Shown: one piece after another, positions 35,701 through 45,500 of the stretch
How positions within the stretch are numbered: the first letter of the stretch is position 1
Layout of the letters: every line of letters begins with the position of its first letter
Notes under the pieces: model-generated
What the model saw: only the letters and a program-made list of their open reading frames with translations
Database searches by the model: none
What the model was told of the DNA's origin: nothing
Origin: Elymus sibiricus
Lineage: Eukaryota > Streptophyta > Magnoliopsida > Poales > Poaceae
Assembly (NCBI GenBank): GCA_039707655.1
Contig: CM077668.1
Location: 403,912,130 to 403,976,129 of the forward strand
Length of the DNA: 64,000 nucleotides
Reading direction: 5' to 3'
Position numbers and translations under genes: made by a program

Positions 35701-37371
35701 CAGCTAGTTTGAAATTACAAGGAAAAAAGGCACTCGAGAGAAAGGATTACCTTGCCGCTATTGAACTATACACTGAGGTATGTTATCCCACATTTTCGCC
35801 ATGATTTTCCTTCTGAGGTTTACTTGGAGTGCTTGCACAGCTTCATACTTTTCACTCCCAGGGTTTCAGTTCCCTATTCACCTGTCAGTCACTGCCACAG
35901 GTTGTATACTTGGAAATCCAAGACACGTGTTTACTTGAACCCTGGGTGTTTTGTTTAGAGTGTATGTCTCTACTTTTTATCTGTGAAAATTCTAGGTAAA
36001 ACACAATTGTATCACTCTTGTGTGTTAACACAGCTGGGATCCCATAAAAGACGAACTTATCAATTAAACTGCGATCCACATTGAACTGGTATGTTCGCAG
36101 CATACATTGGTTGTATGTTATCCAACTTCATATGTAGTCCGGTCTCTTGAAGTGTATAATGGTAGTTATAAAAACTAGGCTGTTCAGTTTAGATGTATAG
36201 GTGCAGCTATGCATTTGTGCTGTAGTGTAAGGTTTTTTATGCATTTGTGCTGTACATTACAGCTGTATATTGTTTGGCGCATTGGTCCAGTTTATTACTA
36301 GTCTAATTCCTCAGAATGGTATCATATCAAGTCGGGTCAGGGTTAGTGTTTCCTCTTACGTCCCACCCAACTCCCTTCTCCAGCCACCGTTCACAACCAG
36401 ATTGTGTTCCTGTTAGTGGTAACGGCTAAATTTCGGCTGGTGAGCAGCTTGGAATTAAAAAAGAAAACGTTTGGCTCAATACACCTGGTAACCGGACTAC
36501 TTTTTTTTTCCTTTTGAGGGAAAGTAACCGGCCTATTATTCTTGATAACAGACCGAAGCCTGGTATTTTACTCATTTCTTCCTTTTTGATCCTTGGTCGG
36601 TGGTAATGTTATGTTTTAGCACTCAGTAATTGCTAGTTTGATTTGGTTGAGTGTAGGCAATGGGCCTTGATTACGAGGATGCAACCCTGTACTCAGATAG
36701 GAGTCTCTGCTTTCTCCAAATTGGTGAGGGAGACAAAGCCTTTGCAGATGCTTATACTTGTAGAATGAAGCGCCCTGATTGGCCAAAGGCCTGCTATCGG
36801 CAGGGAGCATCTCTAATGCTGATGAAGGTGAGCTCAGCCGAACTGTTTTTTTTTTCTTAAATCATTTTCAGAGAAAAACTTAACTTCTACGCTCTACTTT
36901 GTTTGTCCAGGATTATGGAAAGGCTTGTGATGCACTTTTTGACGGTTTGAAAATGGACCCACGGAATCTTGAGATTGAGAATGCTTTGCGGTATATGCTA
37001 TATATCTTTCATTACGTACTATTTTATTACACACTGTATTATTCATGATGGCAATGCTACACTAGCAGTCATCAGGGTTAAAAATCTTTCAAATAATACC
37101 AAGGCCTCGGCCAAGGACCAGTTCCCAGTTCAATCCTGTTTCTTTTGCTTTGAAACTTCCAGTGCATTTGGTTAGCAACTAGCGTCGAAAACATCCAAAA
37201 CAGAGATAATTCAAAATGGCATACTCTCAGCGGTATTGGGCACCAGTTATACCGCTGTGATCTTGAACCCTGGTTGCCAGTGGGTGAGATGGTAGTACTG
37301 ACGACTGTTGTTTAATATGCAGGGAGGCTATGGATTCCTTGAGGATATCTCGTGGTGCGAAGAAGACTTGA
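29767..37371 (+). CDS. Ankyrin-repeat + TPR protein, gene A (11 exons, 444 aa)
   Basis: Exons: 29767-29893, 29982-30152, 31705-31836, 32937-33076, 33418-33504, 34535-34657, 35046-35195, 35673-35777, 36657-36827, 36911-36990, 37323-37371. They sum to 1335 nt with frame kept and GT/AG at every junction. Residues about 64-300 hold six to seven ankyrin repeats (for example TPLHLAATNGHHQTVKILLDH). Residues about 314-430 hold three TPR units. The layout matches plant ankyrin-TPR proteins such as Arabidopsis TPR10; the role is presumably protein binding in the cytosol, with chaperone binding possible. There is no signal peptide or membrane segment. Against the Hsp70/90 carboxylate clamp pattern K-N-N-K-R it shows K324, K328, D359, K389 and R393, so both asparagines are lost. 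Gene B downstream is its tandem paralogue. The start is the first ATG after the leader and no in-frame alternative was seen. Confidence 0.9.
34777..34830. mobile_element. One end of a Stowaway-like MITE in gene A intron 6
   Basis: TA then CTCCCTCCATCCTATAATATAAGATCC matches the outer arm of the complete element at 46693-46788, but no inverted partner follows. It is a truncated copy inside the intron 34658-35045. Confidence 0.5.
35369..35449. mobile_element. Stowaway-like MITE in gene A intron 7
   Basis: An 81-bp near-perfect palindrome starts CTCCCTCCGTAAAG and ends CTTTACAGAGGGAG, with TA on both sides. It can fold into one long hairpin. This is the typical Tc1/mariner-type MITE of Triticeae introns. 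Confidence 0.9.
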
Positions 37372-38169
37372 TCGAAGTGCCCATAGGAGGAGCTTGTTTA
37401 CCGCCTGCACACGATTTTTCCAAGTTTTGTCCATATGTTTTTGTATTGTAGATAGAGAAGCAGTTAAATTGTAGGGCAAGTGTGTGGCGTTCCGTAGTCG
37501 TTGCTGGCACGCATCAAGGAGTGTTAATGACTTGTGTCTACTGAACGCTGCATTATTAATGTAAAAAATATGATGCACCACGCTTAGATAGTTAATCCTT
37601 CTGATGAATTGATGCTTAGATGTCATGGTGTGATGACATATGCGAATGCCGTTACAGGCAGTTCCTGAATGAAGCTTCATTTTATGATCCCACGCTTGAA
37701 GCGGTCCCCAAATTCCTTGGTTTTTATGGCATATTGGCATGGCCTTCACCAGATCGACCACTACTAGAGAAGGCAAAATGGCGTATTTGATACAGGGACT
37801 TCCGTATGGGTTTTGTCACTGGAAAGGGTCCAATTATAAGTTTGATTGCTGTTTCCATTAGATCCAGTGTTTTATATTTTTTCTTAAAAAAAGTCCAAAT
37901 TACGTATTCCTGCCAAATTTGCCTTGGATTTGAATAACTTCCTAAGCTAAAAAAAATCCGTCCACTTCACACCCCTCATCACTCCCAAAAGCCTGATCAC
38001 TTTTCACATTTTGCCATAAACTAAAATTGGTTTTAATTGTCATCTAAAAAAAACTGGTTTTAATTATGTTGAGTCAAGTCTAGGGGTACGGTTTTGATGA
38101 CTGGGCTGGCCAGTTGACAACGTAGGTGCCTGTCCAAGTACAGAGCTGCAACGTACTGCATGCAGTCCA
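37372..38169 (+). other. 3' flank of gene A
   Basis: This is probable 3' untranslated region and intergenic DNA. The AATGTAAAAAATATG region near 37558 could hold a poly(A) signal. No other gene is visible. Confidence 0.4.
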
Positions 38170-38184
38170 AATCTGCATCTTTTT

Positions 38185-39840
38185 TTACAACCAGTTGGCA
38201 GAAAAAAACTCGCTCGCGTCGCTCCCCCGCGGAGCGGCCCGGGCGTGAAACCCTAGCCGCCGCAGGCCGCACCCCCACCCACCCCTCCCTCCGCCGTCGC
38301 CGGCGAGCGCCGCCGGGCAAAGCCCGCGCGGTGTCGGCGGCGGCGGGCCTCTATTCCCTTTCGCCTGGGCCTTGTGCTGCGCGGGGCTGCTCCCCTGGGC
38401 TGAGGAGGCGCTCGGTGACTCGGGCGTTGGGCGCGAGCGCGGCGCGGCCGGGCGCGCGCTGGTGGCGAGGGCGGCGCGGCTTGGCGCGGGCTGGAGGATG
38501 GGCGGCGCGCGCGGGCTGGGTGCCGCTGCGGTGCGGGAGCGCGTGGATCCAGCGGCGTATGGATCTGGCGGCGGGCGAGATGGCGGAGTGGTGCTCGGCG
38601 GGCACAGAGAGCCGGTGCCGGCGAGCGCTCCTGGCGCGGCGAGACGCCGCTGCGGGCGCGGCTGGGCGTGGCCCGTGCGTCTGGCAGGCCGAGGGGCGGC
38701 GCGGCCGCGCGCGTCGCCGTTGTGGGCAGCTGCGGGAGGACGCAGGCTCGCGGGCTCCCCCCGGCGGGCGGCCCCTGGTTTGGTGCGGCCGGATCTGGCA
38801 GGCCTTTGACGGCCGGATCTGGCGCTCCGGCGGCTGGGGGCCCGGAGGCGGCTCGGCCAGCGACTTGCTCCAGCGGGTGCGAGGTGGCTCCACATAGGGA
38901 TGGCGGTCTACGGTGGCGTGGTCTTGGCAGGGCCTTCGGGTTGCTTTGGCACGGCGCCACCGGTGGTGCTCCGGCTAGTTCTTGAGGTGCAGCAAGTGGC
39001 ATCTGCTGCTCCGGTCTGGTGGTGGTGTGTTGGTGACGTCGTCCCTGGCATAGGTGCTCGGTCCTTCGACGAAAGTCATGCTCAACTTCGGTCTGAGCGG
39101 ATGGCGAATGATGCCCTCGGGTGTGATTTTCCTTGTTGGAGGCGCCATCGAGGAGGTCCGACACCTCTCCTTGCTCCATGTTCTTGACTCCCGGTGAAAA
39201 CCGTATGCAATGGTGGCACCCGTGGTGTCATTACTTCGTTGGAAGCATTGTTTTGGAGCCAGATCTGGTGATGGAGCACCTGGTTGGTGGTTATGCGGTG
39301 GTTTTGGAGCGGGCAACGTTTTGGAGTGCGTGGAGTCTTTGGCGGTGCTTCCGTTTGGAGCAGGTTGTTTGGTCGACGAGGAGAGCAGCAGGAGCATCCT
39401 TCACATGCAAGTAGCGTCGGGCGAGCTATGTCGGCTAGGCTCATGGGATCGGTGCGGCATAGGTTTTCGCGCTTTCGGACCTATCGTTCCTCCCCGGTGT
39501 TCCCGAGGTTTGCGAATATGCTCGTGGCAGCCCGGTATAATACGACGGTTGTCGGTGTGCACTCTCGTAGCAGCAAAGGCGCTCGAGCGCCCGACCGGGT
39601 GTGTTGTGGGGTTTTCGCCTTCCGGCGTCTTGTATGTTTCGTGGTGCTTTAGGTCTAGTTTAGCTAGATGTTGCTTTGGTTTTTGCCCGGTTTTCCGCAA
39701 TAAACTGAGCAGTCCGTTTTTCTTTCTTCTTTTTTAGCACTCGCCTTTATGCGGTGCATTCCTCCTTTGGGGGTGTTCTTGTAATGCCTTCTTCTGATCA
39801 ATGAATTTGGCAGCTCTCCTGCCAACGTTCGAAAAAAAAA
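38185..39840 (+). mobile_element. LINE-like non-LTR retroposon with poly(A) tail
   Basis: The 1.65-kb unit is bracketed by 15-bp direct repeats AATCTGCATCTTTTT (38170-38184 and 39841-39855) and ends in an A tract (39832-39840). Just before the tail a small hairpin, TGGCAG-CTCTCC-TGCCA, is seen (39808-39824), as in the 3' ends of several grass LINEs. The 5' 700 bp are extremely GC-rich and give many long overlapping ORFs in all frames, none resembling endonuclease or reverse transcriptase. It therefore looks like a non-autonomous element copied by a LINE, or a retrocopied transcript. Confidence 0.75.
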
Positions 39841-39855
39841 AATCTGCATCTTTTT

Positions 39856-40975
39856 GTCTCCGAAATTTTTTTACTAGCCAAACTTTTTAGAGCAAAGCTG
39901 GCAAATCTTGGGTGGTCAAAATGGCTGCTCGGATTGTTGTTGGAGAATATTTTTCCTCACGCTAGCTTGTAAGGGTTAGCTATATCTAACCGTTTGAGCG
40001 TCAACTAATATGAAATGGAGGTTCTAGTTGACACTAGGAAAATAGAGAGTGCCTAGTAGGAAGGTGAGGAATTATTTGTGGAGTATTTTTTTTCCCCTGA
40101 TGCGCGCGCAAATATACTGAAATGAAGTGCCTAGGCAAAAGGATTATCAAAACAGATTGAGAATTTGAAAGTCCAAGCAAAGGGCTTGAATTATGTAACG
40201 TGGAGAAACTTTTGCTTTAGATCAAGAGATACTTCACCATCTATTGCCAATTTGTAAATTCTAAGGCTTTTAATTCTGTTATCATGGCGGAGATAACCCC
40301 TTCACCTTAATTACGACAACACCAAATGACCGAGGATCCTAATGTCTTATGAAATTCTTACATAACACCTAATGTTCTATGAAATTCTTAGTTAACACCT
40401 CAATTCATAGACCCCGCAAAAAAAAACACACCTCAATTCATAGACCCCGCAAAAAAAAAAACACCTCAATTCATAGGAATATTTATAGGAAAAAAGAAAT
40501 CCAACATCACAATCCAACCTCGTACGTGGAAGCTTTCATGTGAATCTGTTTCTCCCAAATCATTGTATTTCTGCGTTTGCTAAATGTTAGGCGCCTGGAT
40601 TTTTTCGGGCATTAGTCACTTTTTTGGGTGGAGCTCGAGGCCGAAGGCAGGGACGGCGTGGCCGAGCCATGCACAAGCGAGTCCGAAATTTGACGGGTGC
40701 GGGTTGGCCGAGGGAGGCTTAGAGGGATGGTCAGGGTCAACGAGCAGCATGACGATAGGGGGAGGTCGGGGCAGGGAGGCGGAGCGCGACAACGTCAGCC
40801 AGCCGAGGAGGCGGTTAGGGCTGGGTAGGCTGCAGGGGGAGAAAGAGGAAGAAGTTGAACATTTGAAAACGGTTAGAGAAAAGATGAAGATTTGGCCGAT
40901 CATTCCTGATCCAACGACTGCAAGTAAAATGATTGATACCAATTTTTTTTCCAGATACCTGATGGAGAGACGTCC
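39856..40975. other. Intergenic DNA with short tandem repeats
   Basis: No gene is supported. At 40330-40395 a 33-bp unit (ATGAAATTCTTA...AACACCT) occurs twice. At 40399-40476 a unit of about 32 bp (CCTCAATTCATAGACCCCG plus an A run) occurs two and a half times. An open frame at 40584-41234 has no recognisable domain and overlaps repeat DNA. Confidence 0.5.
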
Positions 40976-41305
40976 CCTTGTATTTCTACTTCCGCTCCGT
41001 GCTCCATGCGCCGTTGTTTTCTGCAATTTCCTTGTGTTTATAGGCCTGACCGGACACGCCGCCGTGTGCGGAGAGCATCTACAACCACAATTCGCGAAAT
41101 CCGGCCCCCAAACACCCGCGGACGTGTCCGTGGACAGTGTCCCCTTGTATTTCTACTTCCGCTCCGTGGCCCGTTGTTTTCTGCAATTTCCTTGCGTTTA
41201 TAGGCATGACCTGACACGCCGCTGTGAATGGTGAGAGCATCTACAACCACAATTCACAAAATTTGGCCCCCAAACACACGCGGACGTGTCAGTGGACTGT
41301 GACCG
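40976..41305. repeat. Tandem duplication of about 165 bp
   Basis: Copy one (about 40976-41141) and copy two (about 41142-41305) both begin CCTTGTATTTCTACTTCCGCTCC and contain GAGAGCATCTACAACCACAATTC, then CCCCCAAACAC and CGCGGACGTGTC. They differ by small indels. The duplication includes the left terminal repeat of the adjacent element, so that end exists twice. Confidence 0.8.
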
Positions 41306-42369
41306 GCCGGGACACAAAAATTTGCTTTCACAACCGGGCACCACATTTGCAAATCATCAAATCCATACGATTACATGCAATGTAAACTACTCTAAATTTT
41401 TGCCGGTGATATCCGTGCCTAGCGTCCGGCTGCGCTCCTCGGAGTGGAGGTGGGGTCGCCGGCCAGGTATAGTAGGACATGGGACACACACCGGCTCACC
41501 GGACTCGAGGCGCCGTCATCTCCCATGCCCCACTCTTCCTCGTCGGAGCCCGTGCCTTGCACGTCGCCAGTGGATGTGAGGTCGATGATGGCCCCGTCGT
41601 GGTCGGAGTCGGCCACATCCACCATGACGCGGCAGCGGCTCCAGGGGTTACTGGGCACCATACACTGCGCCGGAGAGTGCGATTCTGCCTCACCGGCTTC
41701 TGCCGTGGCCTCCCGCTCCCGCTGCCTCGAAAGGCGGGGCACGATGCACCATATTTGCGTCTGACGTGAAGTGGTGGCGGTGCAATTCCGCCTCGGCGCG
41801 CCAACGAAGGGGATGTGCATCTGCCACGACGTTCGGACGCCAGACGGACCGCATCGCCTCCAGCAAGGCAGCGATGAGTGCCCTAGTTCCGGATTGATGC
41901 ACCATTTGGGCAGACGCAATGGATTCCCACCGGATGAAATCCGAGCCCTGCTGTCGGGCGGACTCCTCCCGGGAGCAGCGGAGCGCAAGGTGGACGGCCA
42001 TCTCCTCCTTGGGGCCGCGTGGGACGAGCTTCGGGTCAACGGATCGGGAGGTGTAGGATTTGGATCCGCTGCCCGCCATGTCAGAGAAGGTCGGAGATCG
42101 CCGGACAGGAGCTCGTGGACAGAGGGGAGTGGAGTGGAATGCGGCTAGGGTTTTGTCCGGAGTGCGGATAAGGTCCAATTTATGTGGGGTCGGGTGGGCC
42201 ATAGTGGGCTGGATCCTATTTGATGGACTTGTCCGGGTATTCCATTTTCGTCCCAAATATGGGCTAGTTATGAGGAGTGTCGGCCAATCCAGCTGTTTGG
42301 GCTGGATTTATCATAACCACTTGAATGAAAATTCCGCAGATTTGGGGGCTCCGTTTGGTTGTAGATTCT
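41073..42369 (-). mobile_element. Decayed terminal-inverted-repeat element
   Basis: The left end (41073 or the duplicated 41233) reads AGCATCTACAACCAC...GGCCCCCAAA. The right end near 42348-42369 reads as its inverse (TTTGGGGGC...GGTTGTAGAT). Between them a minus-strand ORF starts at 42079 and runs about 130 residues (MAGSGSKSYTS, then a PKLVPRGPKEEM motif). It is then frameshifted near 41725 into a second frame ending at 41419 that carries an acidic DSDHDGAIIDLTS tail. The ORF belongs to a type common in Triticeae repeats; superfamily not determined. Confidence 0.5.
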
Positions 42370-42503
42370 GACCCCCATCATGTGCTAGCTTCCCCCACGC
42401 CCACGAGGCACTGCTCGCTCCCCGTTTCCTCTTCCTCCGCCGCTCCAAAACCCTACCAACTCCCACCAATCCACCGCCGACACACGCACTCCCGGCCGCG
42501 GCC

Positions 42504-45500
42504 ATGCCGCCGCCCCTCGCCTGCGGTAAGCGACCCCCCCCCCCCCCCCCCCCCCAAAAAAAAACCCATGCCTGCTAAACCGCGGGTGAGCCCTACCGCT
42601 AACACCCGACCCCTCTCCCCCTTTGCAGGTCCCGGTGCTCTGGAGCGGCGGCTTCTCCAGGCGGCGGCCGAAGGCAACCTCCAGCTCTTCAAGAGTACGT
42701 GCTCGCATCCCGCTCCGCCCGCGGATTTTGGTTTCTGGGAGCTCGATCGAGCGCCGATTTTGACAGATTTTTTAGAATTTTGTTGGATCCACGCAGGGAC
42801 CGCGAGCGCGCTGGACGGCGGGAAGGGCCGCCTCAGGGATGCGGTGGAGGCCGTAAAGCTCCGAGGGCGAGGATCCGGGGCGCTGCACTTCGCCGCGCGC
42901 CGTGGGAGGATGGCGGTGTGCGTGTACCTGGTCGAGGAGCTCCTCGTGCACGTCGACGCCACCGACGAGTCAGGTGGGCACTTGGTCTCCCTCCCTCCTA
43001 CAAAAGCCCTTGTCCCCCCTCCCCCCCTAGAGTAGATGAATGGAGGTTGCGATGTGAAGTTGGCTACTGGCACCGCTGTTTAACTGTTACTCCCTCCATT
43101 CCACAATGTAGTGCGTCCGCGTTTCCCGAGATCTAAGTTTGACCATAAATTTAACCAACGAGACCGACTGCGGCGGGAGCAAAAATTGTACCACTGAATT
43201 CGCATTTCGGGAAACGCGGGCGCACTACATTGTGGAATGGAGGGAGTATTATATACTCCTAGTTGGTTTCGTTGAGCTCCTCTCGAAAGGTATGTTGGAT
43301 TTGCTGTTTGGTTGTCTGCTTCCTTGATGCCAAGCAATGGAAGGGACTGATCACTTGCATGCCTTACCATGAGGATGGCTATCAGATTGGGTTGAATTTC
43401 ATGCGGTCTGCAAGATGCGTAATCAATCATGTGTAACCATGCTTCTATTTCTGTGGTTTCCATGTTTCATATTCTAGTTTTGGCAGTCTACAAACTATCA
43501 TAGAAAATGGTCTGTGGATTACCTTGGAGGCAAATTTTAGGTAAACTCAGCTTATATATGCCCCTTTTACCTTGGCATTTGCCTTGAAATGGAAAGGAAA
43601 TTGAACTAATCTACACCAAAAATGGCATGCATTTTTAGGACTGGATTTAGCTTATTTTGTTGTGAAATCTAAGGCTTAAACTTGCCAGTTGGCCCTGTTT
43701 TTGAAACATTTATCAAATTACGTACTTTGTTTGCATTAATCTCATGAAGTTTGTTTAGTCCAGATGCAGCGTATACTGTTTTGACAGACTTGTGTCAGTA
43801 GAAAGAGTATTGATGCTAGCTTCCTTCCACTTCTACAGTGTTGCCCCTGAAAATTCTATCAACTTGTTTTTTTCTCCATGCATCAGTTTGCTTTCTAGGC
43901 AAAATGATTCTAGCTTCGCTTTTTGTTTTCTGCACTTGTACCCCCACAGAATAGCTGGCTTTAGTTTGGACTGGAACTTTTTGTTTTTTGATGAATCAAC
44001 AACAAAGTCCATTATTTCTTGTTTAATGATGTTTATGAATACTGTGGCTTTTAGACGACCTGTAGCATCGGATGTTTGTATTATGTAACAGAGTATCTTG
44101 GAATGACGGCACTTCGCATAATATGCACGTATTGAAGTTGAATCATATGACACTTGTTTGATTATGTACACATGATTTAGGTGCTTATAGCCTAGTCTTT
44201 TCAATTCTTTTTTTTATCTTCTGGTGCTTATATGGCTGATATACTACTACTATATACTATTTCATTCTACTGTGGATCATTAAAAAGGAAAAGTGTCAGT
44301 GCCTTGCGCAAAGATATTTTCATGTATGATACTTTTTAAGGAAACATAAAAATTCTGTCCTCATCTAGTTCTGAATGTGCTGTTGTATGTAAAAAGTTTG
44401 TATGTGTATTCTGGAAACAGATGCATGTTTATATCGCAAAACCTTTACATGATTTCCTTCTATTTCTTGGTAATTTTCTGTTGTTTCGTGTATGAGTCTC
44501 TTATTCAGTTCCTTCTACTTTGATGATCCCGATAGGCGATACACCTCTGGCTCATGCAATTCGTGCTGGTACTGTGGACACTTCCCGGTATCTTCTTGAT
44601 CATGGCGCTAATCCAGATAAGCCCGATGAAAAAGGGTCTACGCCTCTCCATTTGGCTGCTGCAGGAGGTCTCTCCCTATGTGTACTTATCTTGCTCCTCT
44701 TGTGTCTTGAAATTCTTTATTTCTGTGTTCTGGAGTGATGCAATGAAATTTGAAACGATTCATGTCATATACTCCCTCCGTTCCTAAATATAAGTCTTTT
44801 TAGACTCTTTCAATATGGACTAGAGATTCCAATATAGACTACATACGGAGCAAAATAAGTGAATCTGCACTCTAAAATACGTCTATATTCATCCGTATGT
44901 AGTCCATATTGAAATCTCTAAAAAGACTTATATTTAGGAACGGAGGAAGTACATTATAAGTAAGAGGGTAGGAAATGTGCATGTCGTAATTGGTTTTGCA
45001 TGTGCATATGACAGTGTCATCTGAGCATTTAGAGATATTTCTGTGACAAATGAGTTGTTTATTAGTAATTGCTACCTAAAGTCTGAAAACGCCATTTATC
45101 AATGTGTGTGTGCGTGCACGTGTCATGAATTATGTATTCCTTGTCTCAAAATGAGCTGTATTGACATAAATTCTGTATAGATAAATTCAGAAGTGATATA
45201 ATTTATTGCGTGTCTGACAAAAATAGTAAAATATGAATTTGTTTCAAGCCACTATTCATGCTTGTTGTGGGTGTTTCACTGACTTCTATTCAATTATGTA
45301 AATCCAGAAGTTATGTTGTTTATGTTCCTATCAGCTGTAAGATAGCAAATATGAACTTCTCTAGAGCCACTATTTACAGTTACTGTTGCTGGTTGTACTT
45401 TTAGAAGTGAGTGATGTCACATTAGTATAGTACCTTCTATGGTTATTTGGTTCTCATTGCAATAATTCCTGATGTTTGCAACATAGTTATTTTCGAGTTA

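Noticed and set aside
38160..39737. ORFs up to 308 codons on the minus strand
   Set aside because: All frames are open because of GC content; no motif, and the DNA is a retroposon with poly(A) tail on the plus strand.
40584..41234. 216-codon plus-strand ORF
   Set aside because: Crosses the tandem duplication and terminal repeat of a transposon and shows no domain.
42974..44535. Genes inside gene B intron 3, such as ORFs at 43792-44204
   Set aside because: AT-rich sequence with no codon structure or motif; ordinary intron.
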